In this document: positions 7,708 to 16,734 of the stretch, in pieces
Layout of the letters: each line of letters opens with the position of its first letter
Position numbering within the stretch: the stretch's first letter is position 1
Source: Prevotella merdae
GTDB lineage: Bacteria > Bacteroidota > Bacteroidia > Bacteroidales > Bacteroidaceae
NCBI RefSeq assembly: GCF_900290275.1
Contig: NZ_LT985324.1
Location: 310,001-374,000 of the forward strand
Reading direction: 5' to 3'
DNA length: 64,000 nucleotides
Translations under genes and position numbers: made by a program
Notes under the pieces: generated by a model
Told to the model about the DNA's origin: nothing
The model's database searches: none
The model's input: the letters and a program-made list of their open reading frames with translations, nothing else

Positions 7708-9483
7708 TTACTCGTGCTCGCGCTCGATGTAGGCAATAACGTCGCCCTTTGAAACCTTCGAGCCACGCTTGGCGTTAATCTCAACGAGCTTGCCGCCGAG
7801 GGCTGCGGGCACCTCAACAAACTCGCCCCAAGGAGCCTGGATATAGCAAAGGATGTCGCCCTCCTTGTACTCCTTGCCGATGAACGGCTCAACAGTAGGA
7901 GCGCATTCGCCCTCGCCTGAGAATTCCCAGTAGATGTCGCCCTTGACAGGAGCAACGATAGCGTCGGCCTTGGCGTGCTTGTAGGCGCTAAGCTGCTCGG
8001 GAGAAAGGTTTGCGCCAAGCTTTGCGTCCTTGAGCTTCTGCAGGTCGGCAAGGAAGTTCTTTTTGGCCTGGCCGCTCTTGAAGTTGCGATACTGCTCCGG
8101 GTGCATGGCAAGCTCGAAGAGTTCCTCGTCGTCCTGGCCATATTCCCAACCGTTCTCGTCCATCTCCTTGCGGAAGTCGTCGAGAGCGTCGGTGAGCAAT
8201 GTGTGAGCGTCGACATCAGTAAACTCGCGGCCCTGCTTCTTGGCAAGCTCTACGAGCTCTGGGTCGATAGTGCCAGGAATCTTGCCCGACTTGCCGAGAA
8301 TCATACCCCACATCGATTCGTCCATCATCACGAAGCGACCCTTGCCCTGCTCGATGGTGAGGAGGTTCATGAGGGCGATGTTCTTGACATACTGCGAGAA
8401 CGGAGTAACCAATGGAGGATAGCCTACGCGCGGCCATACATACTCCACTTCGTCGAAGAGCTTGATGAGGAGGTCGTCCATAGAGAGCTCGTCCTCGCCC
8501 TTCTTCTTGCGTACATTATTAATAGTAGTGCGCATACCGCCAAGGTCGGCCATCATTGATCCCATCATACCGCCTGGCAAACCGCAACCGAGAAGGAGCG
8601 ACGACATAATCTTGTTGCCGGGGTTGATGAAGTAGCCCAACCAATCGTCGATGAACTCCTGTGTCAGGGCGCGAGCCTTCATGTAGGCCGACATGTTGAT
8701 TTCTGGCACTTCGAAGCCCTCGTTCTTAAGCATGCTGATGACAGAGATAACGTCGGGATGAACCTTACCCCATGACAATGGCTCGATGGCTGTGTCGATG
8801 ATGTCGGCACCGTTGTTGCACACCTCAAGGATAGAGGCCATAGAGAGGCCAGGACCTGAGTGGCCGTGATACTGGATGATAATTTCAGGATGCTTGTCCT
8901 TGATCATCTTTGTCAGCTTGCCGAGGAATGCTGGCTGGCCGATGCCCGCCATATCCTTCAAGCAGATTTCCTCTGCTCCAGCGGCAATCACCTGGTCGGC
9001 GATGTTCATGTAGTATTCCAGAGTGTGAACCGGAGAGTTGGTGATGCAAAGAGCGCATTGTGGAGTCATTCCGCCCTCCTTAGCCCACTTGATGCTGGGG
9101 ATGATATTGCGCACGTCGTTCAGCCCGTCGAAGATACGTGTGATATTGGTGCCCTGCTTGGCCTTTACCTTATACATAAGGGCGCGCACGTCGTCGGGCA
9201 CAGGATACATGCGCAACGCGTTAAGACCACGGTCGAGCATGTGGGTCTTGATGCCAGCCTCGTTGAAAGGCTTGCAGAAGGCGCGCACGGCGTCGTTAGG
9301 ATTCTCGCCAGCGAGAAGGTTGACCTGCTCGAAGGCTCCGCCGTTGGTTTCTACGCGGGCAAAGCAACCCATCTCGATGATAACGGGAGCGATGCGCTCC
9401 AACTGGTCTTTGCGTGGCTGGAACTTGCCAGAAGACTGCCACATATCTCGATAAACGAGACTGAACTGGATTTTTCTTTTCAT
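7708..9483 (-). CDS. OadA-like carboxyltransferase with a biotin-less C-terminal domain
   Basis: A 591-residue protein of the oxaloacetate decarboxylase alpha / pyruvate carboxylase B group. The TIM-barrel carboxyltransferase domain shows YRDMWQSS near residue 12 (RDxxQS metal site), CLKDMAGIG near 175 and IQYHGHSGPG near 204 (metal-binding HxH). The post-barrel domain follows (GGMMGSM, EVEYVWPRVGYPPLVTPFSQ). The C-terminal 75 residues look like a biotinyl/lipoyl fold, but the EAMKM motif with the biotinylated Lys is replaced by YIQAPWGEFVEV. If active it must use a carrier protein encoded elsewhere. The ATG at 9483 is chosen because homology begins there (MKRKIQFSLVYRD); the open frame upstream has no homology. 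A -7 box lies 90 nt upstream. First gene of the oad-HD-lptD block. Confidence 0.85.
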   Translation of the reverse strand: MKRKIQFSLVYRDMWQSSGKFQPRKDQLERIAPVIIEMGCFARVETNGGAFEQVNLLAGENPNDAVRAFCKPFNEAGIKTHMLDRGLNALRMYPVPDDVRALMYKVKAKQGTNITRIFDGLNDVRNIIPSIKWAKEGGMTPQCALCITNSPVHTLEYYMNIADQVIAAGAEEICLKDMAGIGQPAFLGKLTKMIKDKHPEIIIQYHGHSGPGLSMASILEVCNNGADIIDTAIEPLSWGKVHPDVISVISMLKNEGFEVPEINMSAYMKARALTQEFIDDWLGYFINPGNKIMSSLLLGCGLPGGMMGSMMADLGGMRTTINNVRKKKGEDELSMDDLLIKLFDEVEYVWPRVGYPPLVTPFSQYVKNIALMNLLTIEQGKGRFVMMDESMWGMILGKSGKIPGTIDPELVELAKKQGREFTDVDAHTLLTDALDDFRKEMDENGWEYGQDDEELFELAMHPEQYRNFKSGQAKKNFLADLQKLKDAKLGANLSPEQLSAYKHAKADAIVAPVKGDIYWEFSGEGECAPTVEPFIGKEYKEGDILCYIQAPWGEFVEVPAALGGKLVEINAKRGSKVSKGDVIAYIEREHE

Positions 9484-9572
9484 CTCTATTAAAGTTGTTT
9501 TTTCTATATTCTGATTTGTATGCTGCACGCGCCTTGCTTGTGGTGTGGCCCGTGCATACTCTTTCAAATGTG

Positions 9573-9580
9573 CAAAATTA
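9573..9580 (-). promoter_or_regulatory. -7 box upstream of the OadA-like gene
   Basis: TAATTTTG on the minus strand, about 90 nt before the ATG at 9483. Its position supports the shorter start for that gene. Confidence 0.45.
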
Positions 9581-9625
9581 GGCAAAAAAATTCAAATAAG
9601 GCACTTATGAAAGTTTTTTTAGTAT

Positions 9626-10099
9626 TTAAATATCGTGCTTTGCAAATCGCTCCTGTGCAAGTTGTTCCCACTTGGTGCCAGGTTTGCCATAGTTGGCGTA
9701 GGGCCAGATGCTGATGCCTCCACGTGGTGTGAAGATGCCTGTAACCTCGATGTATTTAGGGGCCATCAGCTTGATGAGGTCCTTCATGATGATGTTGACA
9801 CAGTCTTCGTGGAAGTCGCCATGGTTGCGGAAGCTGAATAGGTAGAGCTTTAGACTTTTGCTCTCCACCATCTTTACGTCGGGCACGTAGCTGATGCGTA
9901 TTTCGGCAAAGTCGGGCTGTCCGGTAATGGGGCAGAGGGATGTGAACTCGGGGCAATTGAATCGCACCCAATAGTCGTTGCCCTGGTGCTTGTTGATGAA
10001 TGACTCGAGCACCTCTGGCGCATAATCGTCACGATATTTGGTTTTGGCGCCAAGAGCCTGTAAGCCCTCGTCACGACGGTTTTCTGAATTTGTTGACAT
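9626..10099 (-). CDS. queF: NADPH-dependent 7-cyano-7-deazaguanine reductase QueF
   Basis: A 157-residue enzyme that reduces the nitrile preQ0 to preQ1 in queuosine synthesis. The catalytic Cys-56 lies in [12 protein letters not shown], with the acid Asp-63 following. The QueF signature [20 protein letters not shown] is at about 79-98 with the substrate-binding Glu and His, and [12 protein letters not shown] is near the C-terminus. The size fits the short, single-domain (YkvM-type) QueF. Other que genes are not adjacent, but a queuosine precursor transporter lies at 15786. It has its own -7 box 31 nt upstream. Confidence 0.95.
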   Translation of the reverse strand: MSTNSENRRDEGLQALGAKTKYRDDYAPEVLESFINKHQGNDYWVRFNCPEFTSLCPITGQPDFAEIRISYVPDVKMVESKSLKLYLFSFRNHGDFHEDCVNIIMKDLIKLMAPKYIEVTGIFTPRGGISIWPYANYGKPGTKWEQLAQERFAKHDI

Positions 10100-10130
10100 T
10101 TCCTTGTGTTTTTTGATTATAATTTTGGTG

Positions 10131-10138
10131 CAAAGTTA
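10131..10138 (-). promoter_or_regulatory. -7 box for queF
   Basis: TAACTTTG on the minus strand, 31 nt before the ATG. Fits TAnnTTTG. No preQ1 riboswitch-like structure is evident in so short a leader. Confidence 0.5.
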
Positions 10139-10221
10139 CGTATTTTTTTTAAGACAAGAGAACAAGGAGGAGTGTTAAGGGAAAAGTGAAAAGAGAAAAG
10201 TGAAAAATCCAATAGTTAAGG

Positions 10222-10303
10222 GAAGAACAAAGAGTGAAGAACAAAGAGTGAAGAACGAAGAACAAAGAGTGAAGAACGAAGAACAAAGAGTGAAGAACGA
10301 AGA
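10222..10303. repeat. Tandem A/G-rich repeat
   Basis: Units of 14 bp (aagaacaaagagtg) and 21 bp (the same with gaagaac inserted) follow each other about four times between queF and the susD terminator. The 14/21 pattern points to a 7-bp basic step and slippage. The gap 10100-10415 has no gene; it holds the queF promoter, this repeat and a terminator. Confidence 0.75.
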
Positions 10304-10351
10304 ATCCATGTGCTAATAGAACTCTTTTACTTTTAAATGACCTGAGAACAA

Positions 10352-10395
10352 GAACAAAAAAGGAGACAACCACTTGTATGTGGGTTGTCTCCTTA
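10352..10395 (-). terminator. Terminator of the susCD operon
   Basis: AAGGAGACAACC pairs with GGTTGTCTCC around a short loop. On the minus strand the stem is followed by TTTTTTG. It lies about 20 nt after the susD stop codon. Confidence 0.85.
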
Positions 10396-10415
10396 ATAAT
10401 ATGGGCTACTGCCGC

Positions 10416-12149
10416 TTACTGCATGATTACGCCACTGTCGTCAGTAGGATTCTGAGTGAGTGTGCCCGGATAAGCGTTGATAGCATTCTGAGGAATGTAG
10501 TATGTAACGCGATAATCTGAAGCCTTAACCACCTCATGCTGGTTGTGAGGACCTGGATAGTCGCGTGTCAGAGCATGACCGTTGCGGAATACGTCGTAGC
10601 TGCGCTCTGCCTGGTAAGCCAACTCAAGCTGGCGCTCCTTGTCGATAAGTGTGAATGCGTTGTTGGCGTTGAGAGTTCCGGTAGGATACTCGCCACCTAC
10701 AATAGCACGTCCACGAATCTTGTTAAGGTCCTTCTCGGCCTCGGCATAGTTGCCAAGCTTGGCAAGAGCTTCTGCACGATTGAGGTAGATCTCGCCCAAA
10801 CGGCTGATGACCGGAGAGTGGAGCTGTGAGTCTTCGCCCTCGCGCGAGCACTTCACGATGTAGAACTGCGGATACTCGCGGTTTACAGTGATGTAGTTGT
10901 CGAGCATACCCTGATAGGTCTTGCCACCATAGTTGATGGTGTAGTACTGGGCAGTAGCGTCAACCACTGTAAGGTCGTATGAATTACCTTCTTTGTCAAC
11001 ACAAGTAACCTTGTCGCCAGTGTGTTTTGTATCGAACTGTGCATAGTGCTTGTTGTTGTCGCTTCCTACATAGATGAAACGGAACACCTCTTTATTGTCG
11101 TCGGTGTATGTAGGTTCGATAAAGTTTGCACGAGCGTCAACAATCTTCTTCGAAGCCGGGCGCCAGTCGTTGCGTCCAGTCTCGTTGAGCAGGTCGATGT
11201 ACTTCTGGCTAGCATACATTTCGCCCCATCCCATACCGCCGATGTTAGAATACATACCGCCGATGCCGTAGTAGTGGTCCCATCCAGAGTACTCAGAAGC
11301 TACACGCTTAACAACGAAGATAGATTCCTTGTTGTCTTCAGGACGCAACGTGTTGTAAACCATGAAATCCTCGCGTGGGAGCAATTCGTAGTCGGAATTG
11401 CCTATAACCTTATCGGCATATTCCTTGGCAAGCTGAGCATACTCACGGTTAGGATTCTCGTAAGTGCCGCTCATGTAGAGGTAGACACGCGAGAGCATGG
11501 CCTGTGCCGCAGCCTTTGATGCGTAGGCAGGTCCGCGGTTTACGGTAAGCAGCTGTTCAGCTTTCTTAAGGTCGTCGATAGCCTGCTTGTAGGTGTTCTC
11601 TACTGTGGCGCGGTCGTCGAGCTGCAGGTCAAGAATGTTGTCGGGTGTTCCGTTTACGATAGGCACGCCGAGATTCTTTGTAGGAGCCTGATAGTAAGGA
11701 CGTCCGTAGGCGCGGCAGAGGTAGAAGTACATCATGCCACGCACGTAATAGCACTCGCCAAGCGAGTTGTCCACCTCTGTACTTTGGCCTTCGGGCACCA
11801 TTTGGATAACGTTAGAAGCCTGGGCGATGGCCTTGTAGCCAGAGTCCCAGAAGCTCTGCAGACGATAGTTGTTAGGTGTGCGCGAGTAGCTTATGAACTC
11901 GAAGAAGGCGTCGGTTGATGATCCACGAATCACCATGTTGTCGCCAGCGTATTCGCCGCAACGGTGCATTGGGTCCGACCATGACTTGAGCTGTGCATAG
12001 ATGCCGTTGAGCAAGGCGTCGAGATTGCCAGCGGGGTCGTTCTTTATCTGTTCGTCCGACATGTTGTAGGTCGGGAATCGCTCTATGTCGCACGAGCCAA
12101 ATAATGTGGCGCCAAGCATTAGAGCCAATATACTATTCTTCATTTTCAT
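10416..12149 (-). CDS. SusD/RagB-family nutrient-binding outer-membrane lipoprotein
   Basis: A 577-residue surface lipoprotein that caps the SusC transporter and binds its ligand. The signal peptide ends in a lipobox FGSC with Cys-20. Typical SusD features are the N-terminal LDALLNGIYAQLKSW helix, ECYYVRGMMYFYLCRAYGRPYY, and the C-terminal RLGEIYLNRAEALAKLGNYAEAEKDLNKIRGRA, a TPR-like block with the conserved RxxEIYLxRAEA. It starts 13 nt after the SusC stop, so the two are one operon. The ligand is unknown: no glycoside hydrolase, SusE/F or sensor lies nearby, and the ligand could be a glycan, peptide or other polymer. Confidence 0.93.
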   Translation of the reverse strand: MKMKNSILALMLGATLFGSCDIERFPTYNMSDEQIKNDPAGNLDALLNGIYAQLKSWSDPMHRCGEYAGDNMVIRGSSTDAFFEFISYSRTPNNYRLQSFWDSGYKAIAQASNVIQMVPEGQSTEVDNSLGECYYVRGMMYFYLCRAYGRPYYQAPTKNLGVPIVNGTPDNILDLQLDDRATVENTYKQAIDDLKKAEQLLTVNRGPAYASKAAAQAMLSRVYLYMSGTYENPNREYAQLAKEYADKVIGNSDYELLPREDFMVYNTLRPEDNKESIFVVKRVASEYSGWDHYYGIGGMYSNIGGMGWGEMYASQKYIDLLNETGRNDWRPASKKIVDARANFIEPTYTDDNKEVFRFIYVGSDNNKHYAQFDTKHTGDKVTCVDKEGNSYDLTVVDATAQYYTINYGGKTYQGMLDNYITVNREYPQFYIVKCSREGEDSQLHSPVISRLGEIYLNRAEALAKLGNYAEAEKDLNKIRGRAIVGGEYPTGTLNANNAFTLIDKERQLELAYQAERSYDVFRNGHALTRDYPGPHNQHEVVKASDYRVTYYIPQNAINAYPGTLTQNPTDDSGVIMQ

Positions 12150-12162
12150 TGTAGTCTGGGTT

Positions 12163-15100
12163 TTAGAAAGTTAAGTTAACACCGAACATAAACTTGCGTA
12201 CGGCAGGATAAACCGAAACACCGCCTGTGCTTGTAACGCTGAGCACGCCCTTGTCGTTGCTGTCGGCAGGAAGCTCAGGGTCAACACCCGAGTAGTCGGT
12301 AATGCAGAAGAGGTTTTCGCCTGATACAGAGAGGCGCAGGGTCTGGATGCCATACTTCTTAAGGTCGAAGTTGTAGCCCAGTGTGAGCGAGCGCAGCTTC
12401 AGATAGTCTGAGCTTTCGAGATAGCGCGAAGAGGCAAGGTTGCCCTTGTCTTGGTTGTTGTACATGGCGCGTGGATGTGTAGCCTTGTCGCCAGGCTTCT
12501 GCCAGCGCGACCAACCCTTTTGTAGTTTCATCTGGTTGCGGTCGCCTGCGTATGCACCGTCTGAGTCGTACTCCTGACGGAAGTAGCTGTAGATTTGTCC
12601 GCCAAGCGAGTAGCCAAAGTTGGCTTGAAGGTCGAAGTTCTTGTAGAATACCGATGTGCTGAAGCTACCGTAAACGTCGGGCGACGACTTGCCGCACTTG
12701 TAGTAAGAAGCCTTTGAATAGCTGTCGGTAACCACCTTGTTGCCGTTGGCATCGTCCATATACCACTGTGGCTTTCCGTCTTCAGGATTAACGCCTGCCC
12801 ATTCCTTCATATAATAAGTGTCGACAGGCTTTCCTATCTCAAGAATGCGCTGTGCAGTGCCGGCAATAGAAGTACCGTCGCTGATAATCACAGGCTTTAC
12901 AACATAGTTGCCGTTGGCATCGCGCTGCTTGTATAGGTCGCGCAGCTCATTGCTGTTGTGCGAGATGTTGGCTGTAACGTTCCATGTAAGGTCCTTGGTG
13001 CGTATGATGTCGCCGCCGATGGTAAGCTCGACACCAGTATTGCGCATCTTACCGATGTTCTTCCATATAGAAGTAACACCAACAAGGCCCGTTACTGGCA
13101 CTTGGTAGAGAATGTTGCTTGTGTTCTTGACGTAGAAGTCGAGAGTAGCAGTAAGGCGGTTATGGAAGAAAGCAGCGTCAATGCCGACACCCGTTGTGAA
13201 TGTCTTCTCCCATGTGAGGTCTTTGTTGCCAATCTGCGAGATGAGTGCGCCAGACATTTCGTTGTATGTAGCACCTACAGAGTAGAGCGAATACGAAGGA
13301 TAGAGCGATGTTGGCACGTTGCCTACCGAACCGAAAGAGGCACGCAACTTGAGCATGTCTACCCATTCGGCCTTAAACCAGCTCTCATTGTTTATGTTCC
13401 ATGCACCACTGAACGAGAAGAAGTTGCCATAGCGGTTGTTCGAACCGAAGTTAGAGCGACCGTCGCGACGCAGAGAAACTTCGCCGAAGTAGCGGTTGTC
13501 ATAATTATAGCGCCACTGTGTGAAGTACGACTGTTTAGCCCATGCCTGACGGTAGCCGTTGGCTTTCTCAGGCTTGGCAGCTGTATAGAAGTCTTCGAAA
13601 CCAGATAGGAAACCAGTAGCGTAAACGTCGGTATACTTCATCTCGTAGTCGTTGAACTCGTAGGCCACCAATCCGTTAACGTTGTGCTTGCCCCATGACT
13701 TTTGGAAGCGCAGCAACTGGTTGGTGTAGCGACGTGTCGCATTGTAGTTGTATTCGGTAATACGTCCGTCTACACCCTCGCCACCGCTCGACTTAGGGTC
13801 GGTGTAGCCGTGAGTCTGGCTGTTGTAGTAGCTGTAATTGTTGACAGACGAGAATGTGAGCCAAGGAGTAATCTTGACGTCAAAGTCGAATCCTCCCGAC
13901 AAATCGTACGAGCAGCTTGAAGAATAGTTGCCCGCTGCAAGGTCGTTGAGGTAGTTGGTAGCCTTTGAGTTGACCCATCCCGAATAGTAGTTGGGCACAG
14001 GATTGCCGTTCTCGTCGTACGGATTATCCCAAGGCAACATAGAGTACATTGCGCCTACACTGTACTGACGGTCTTTATCTGTAGTACGCGATCCGCTGAG
14101 GTTAGGCTTGATGCTAAGCCACTCGTAAGGCTTGTAAATAACCTTGATACGTGTGCTATAGCGGCTGAGGTCGTATCCCTTAACGGCACCTTCCTCCTTG
14201 AAGTAGCCCATGGTGAACATTGACTGAATCTTGTCGCTGCCGCCATTGAGCGTAATATTATAGTCCTGGGTAGAGCCAGTCTTCTTGGCAAGCTTGAACC
14301 AGTCGAAGTTAGAATTGCGCAAGTCTTCGTTCCAACGTGGAAAGTTAACAGCCTCTACATTCAGGAACGACTTGTAGTAGTCGTAGAACTCGGCACCGTC
14401 CATCATCTCCATATTGCCGCGGCTAAGCGTGCTGGCACCAGCCTTAGCCGAGAGCGTGATAGACATCTTCTCGTGACGAGCCTGCTTTGTAGTTACAACA
14501 ACAACACCATTGGCGCCCTCAGAACCGTAGATAGCTGTAGAGGCAGCGTCCTTAAGTACTGTCATCGACTCAATGTCGTCAGGGTTGAGGTCGCCTGCCG
14601 AATTGCCCACAATAACACCATCGACAACCCACAATGGAGCCGTAGCGCCATTGATAGAAGTCTGACCACGGATAACGATAGCACCCGTAGAGCCCGGACG
14701 ACCAGAACCAGGAGCCACATATACGCCCGAAACCTTACCATTGAGCATGTTCTCGACAGTAGCCGATGTAACGTCCTTCAGCTTGTCGGCCTTGATGTTG
14801 GCCATGGCGCCAGTAAGGCTCTCCTTCTTCTGTGTGCCGTAACCCACAACCACAATTTCCTCAAGCGATTCAGAGTCTTCGTGGATTTCAATCTTCATGC
14901 CGTTGCGAGCCTCGAACTCCTCGTTCTTGTATCCCACATACGACACCAAAAGTGGGGCACCTTCGGGAGCGTTTAGCTCGAAGTTGCCGTCAACGTCGGT
15001 GATTGTGGCGTGTTTTGTACCCTTCACTTTGACGCTGGCACCGATGATAGGTTCACCTGTCTTGCTGTCGACAATAGTTCCCTTGATTTTGCTGGTTTGC

Positions 15101-15207
15101 TGTTCAAAGCGCATACCTTCCTGTGTGGCGGAGTTTTCAGCATAAGCTGCATTTGCCGCTAACAGCGAGGCGCATACAAGCATACCCACTTTAAGATTTT
15201 TTGCCAT
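12163..15207 (-). CDS. SusC/RagA-family TonB-dependent outer-membrane transporter
   Basis: A 1014-residue importer driven by TonB/ExbBD. It has a signal peptide (about 1-23), a carboxypeptidase-regulatory-like domain at about 38-115 (GTIVDSKTGEPIIGASVKVK), a TonB box region EEIVVVGYGTQKKESLTGA, a plug with TVLKDAASTAIYGSEGANG (the SusC signature) and a 22-strand-type barrel to the C-terminal Phe. The domain order is complete. It leads the operon with susD. A -7 box lies about 100 nt upstream, leaving a leader long enough for RNA-level control. No anti-sigma/ECF pair or hybrid two-component regulator is adjacent. Confidence 0.95.
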   Translation of the reverse strand: MAKNLKVGMLVCASLLAANAAYAENSATQEGMRFEQQTSKIKGTIVDSKTGEPIIGASVKVKGTKHATITDVDGNFELNAPEGAPLLVSYVGYKNEEFEARNGMKIEIHEDSESLEEIVVVGYGTQKKESLTGAMANIKADKLKDVTSATVENMLNGKVSGVYVAPGSGRPGSTGAIVIRGQTSINGATAPLWVVDGVIVGNSAGDLNPDDIESMTVLKDAASTAIYGSEGANGVVVVTTKQARHEKMSITLSAKAGASTLSRGNMEMMDGAEFYDYYKSFLNVEAVNFPRWNEDLRNSNFDWFKLAKKTGSTQDYNITLNGGSDKIQSMFTMGYFKEEGAVKGYDLSRYSTRIKVIYKPYEWLSIKPNLSGSRTTDKDRQYSVGAMYSMLPWDNPYDENGNPVPNYYSGWVNSKATNYLNDLAAGNYSSSCSYDLSGGFDFDVKITPWLTFSSVNNYSYYNSQTHGYTDPKSSGGEGVDGRITEYNYNATRRYTNQLLRFQKSWGKHNVNGLVAYEFNDYEMKYTDVYATGFLSGFEDFYTAAKPEKANGYRQAWAKQSYFTQWRYNYDNRYFGEVSLRRDGRSNFGSNNRYGNFFSFSGAWNINNESWFKAEWVDMLKLRASFGSVGNVPTSLYPSYSLYSVGATYNEMSGALISQIGNKDLTWEKTFTTGVGIDAAFFHNRLTATLDFYVKNTSNILYQVPVTGLVGVTSIWKNIGKMRNTGVELTIGGDIIRTKDLTWNVTANISHNSNELRDLYKQRDANGNYVVKPVIISDGTSIAGTAQRILEIGKPVDTYYMKEWAGVNPEDGKPQWYMDDANGNKVVTDSYSKASYYKCGKSSPDVYGSFSTSVFYKNFDLQANFGYSLGGQIYSYFRQEYDSDGAYAGDRNQMKLQKGWSRWQKPGDKATHPRAMYNNQDKGNLASSRYLESSDYLKLRSLTLGYNFDLKKYGIQTLRLSVSGENLFCITDYSGVDPELPADSNDKGVLSVTSTGGVSVYPAVRKFMFGVNLTF

Positions 15208-15307
15208 ACTTTGATTGTTTTTGATTAGTATTAATAAAAATGTGAATATTTAAATTGTGTTTTATGGTGTGTTCTAAATTGTGTTATCATGAATTAAAGC
15301 TACGTTG

Positions 15308-15315
15308 CAAATGTA
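15308..15315 (-). promoter_or_regulatory. Candidate -7 box for susCD
   Basis: TACATTTG on the minus strand, 101 nt upstream of the susC ATG. No good -33 TTG at the normal spacing, so this is tentative. Confidence 0.35.
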
Positions 15316-15542
15316 TACATAATTTTTTATTTACTTCACACAGTTAACAATATTTAATATAAATAACAAATTAAATAAATATCTTGACGAGGTGTAGTGG
15401 GGCGCTTGGCAAGGTTATACATAATTATATATAAGGAAGTATTCATATTTATCTTTATATATGAACGGCAATTTTATATATGAACGGCAATCTGTAGGAG
15501 GGTATGTAAAGTAATTCTGAACTGTTACTTAAAGTAATATGT

Positions 15543-15630
15543 ATTAAATGGCAAAGTAAATAATATTAAATGGCAAAGTAAATAATATTAAATGGCAAAG
15601 TAAATAATATTAAATGGTAAAGTAACATAT
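15543..15630. repeat. 22-bp tandem repeat upstream of susC
   Basis: Four copies of attaaatggcaaagtaaata plus at, starting at 15543, 15565, 15587 and 15609; the last is diverged. Just before it, atatatgaacggcaat occurs twice (15460-15490). The whole gap 15208-15785 is A/T-rich and without genes: it holds the susC promoter region, these repeats and two GGTACGG palindromes. Confidence 0.85.
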
Positions 15631-15681
15631 ATTACTTTGAAAAGCTAAAAAATATGTGCTGGCTGTTTATATATAGCAAGA

Positions 15682-15766
15682 GGTACGGTCTCCGAACCGT
15701 ACCACTCAAGCAGCACATTATCAATACGATACAGCCACTTGCGCGGTACGGTTCGGAGACCGTACC
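15682..15766. repeat. GGTACGG palindromes, copies 2 and 3 (inverted pair)
   Basis: Palindromes at 15682-15703 (GGTACGGTCTCCGAACCGTA plus CC) and 15745-15766 (the reverse complement) face each other across 41 nt. Such a head-to-head pair is typical of REP/BIME-like elements. Copy 2, read on the minus strand, shares an extra 11 bp of flank (gctgcttgagt) with the copy at 40637. Confidence 0.8.
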
Positions 15767-15785
15767 TCCTGTAAATGTTTTTTTA

Positions 15786-16481
15786 TTAAATGCTGAATAT
15801 TTTCCAGACGCTGTAGTTCACGCCCTTGTCGTAGGTGTCCTCGCCCTCAAGCTTCTTTGTGGCCCTTACCACGCGGATGGTGATGGGCAGAACAATAATC
15901 TCGTAGAGAGTCTTGAGCACCACTTGCGACACGATGAGTACGGGCAACTCTTTCATAGGCACCACGCCACCGAGAGCCAAGGGGAAGAAGATGAGCGAGT
16001 CGGCAATCTCGCCGTAAACCGTAGACAAGATGGCACGGGCAGAGAAGTTCTTGCCATTCGACTTAATCTTCATTCGACTCATTACATAAGCGTTGACAAA
16101 TGAGCCAACGAGGAAAGCTAAAAACGAGGCAAGGGCAATGCGGGGAGCCAAACCAAAGACAGCATGAAAGCCTGCATCGTTGTCCCAATAGGGAGCGGCG
16201 GGCAAGGCGTCGCACAAGGCTCCGAAGGTAACAAAGAGGAAGTTCATGGCAAAGCCAAGCCAGATGAGCAGACGGGTCTTGCTGTAGCCCCACACCTCGC
16301 ACACGCAGTCGTTGATGATGTAGGAGATAGGAAACACAATCAGTCCGCCAGTAATGCTGAGATTGAACAGACCGATAGACACTTGCTTTGTTTCGAGCAC
16401 GTTTGCCGTAATCAGACAAACGCAGAACAACGTGCTGAAAAGCATAAACAGCACGCTCACTTGTTTTTTGTTTGTTTGCAT
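15786..16481 (-). CDS. Queuosine precursor transporter (VUT/YhhQ family)
   Basis: A 231-residue integral membrane protein with about six hydrophobic segments. The family imports queuosine precursors such as preQ0/preQ1 or queuine. Family features seen are ANVLETKQVSIG in the first helix region, GGLIVFPISYIINDCVCEVWGY with the conserved D-x-x-x-E-V-x-G pattern, FLVGSFVNAYVMSRMK and ARAILSTVYGEIADSLIFFP. The ATG at 16481 gives a typical start (MQTNKKQV); an in-frame ATG at 16508 is possible. It may work with QueF (9626), though the two are about 6 kb apart and not co-transcribed. The -7 box TACCTTTG lies about 90 nt upstream. Confidence 0.88.
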   Translation of the reverse strand: MQTNKKQVSVLFMLFSTLFCVCLITANVLETKQVSIGLFNLSITGGLIVFPISYIINDCVCEVWGYSKTRLLIWLGFAMNFLFVTFGALCDALPAAPYWDNDAGFHAVFGLAPRIALASFLAFLVGSFVNAYVMSRMKIKSNGKNFSARAILSTVYGEIADSLIFFPLALGGVVPMKELPVLIVSQVVLKTLYEIIVLPITIRVVRATKKLEGEDTYDKGVNYSVWKIFSI

Positions 16482-16567
16482 TTTCTTGTTTTTTAAGAGG
16501 TTTACCAAGCACTCTGTAGCTGGGACGGCAAATGATAAGCAATTGCCGCATCACCAAATTCGGGGTG

Positions 16568-16575
16568 CAAAGGTA
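16568..16575 (-). promoter_or_regulatory. -7 box for the queuosine precursor transporter
   Basis: TACCTTTG on the minus strand, 87 nt before the chosen ATG. Confidence 0.45.
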
Positions 16576-16633
16576 CGCATTTTTTTTGAAATAGCCGAAT
16601 TATTAAGTCATATAAAAATAAGGTGGGTATTGT

Positions 16634-16664
16634 TTGTCGTTTTGACAAAAAATCGGTATTTTTG
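16634..16664 (+). promoter_or_regulatory. Promoter of the TlpA-like gene
   Basis: -33 TTG at 16634-16636, 20-nt spacer, -7 box TATTTTTG at 16657-16664. It lies 70 nt before the ATG at 16735 and fits the Bacteroidota consensus well. Confidence 0.6.
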
Positions 16665-16734
16665 CAATCAATTAATAAACAAATAGAGGTGATTATAAAT
16701 AAACAATTTAAAAAACAATTAATTAGAACGTGAT

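Noticed and set aside
12958..13608. 216-codon plus-strand frame inside susC
   Set aside because: Antisense shadow of a clear TonB-dependent transporter; no independent signals.
15543..15630. Possible CRISPR array
   Set aside because: Units of 22 bp follow directly with no spacers; it is a simple tandem repeat. The same holds for 10222-10303 and 44659-44730. No cas gene is present.
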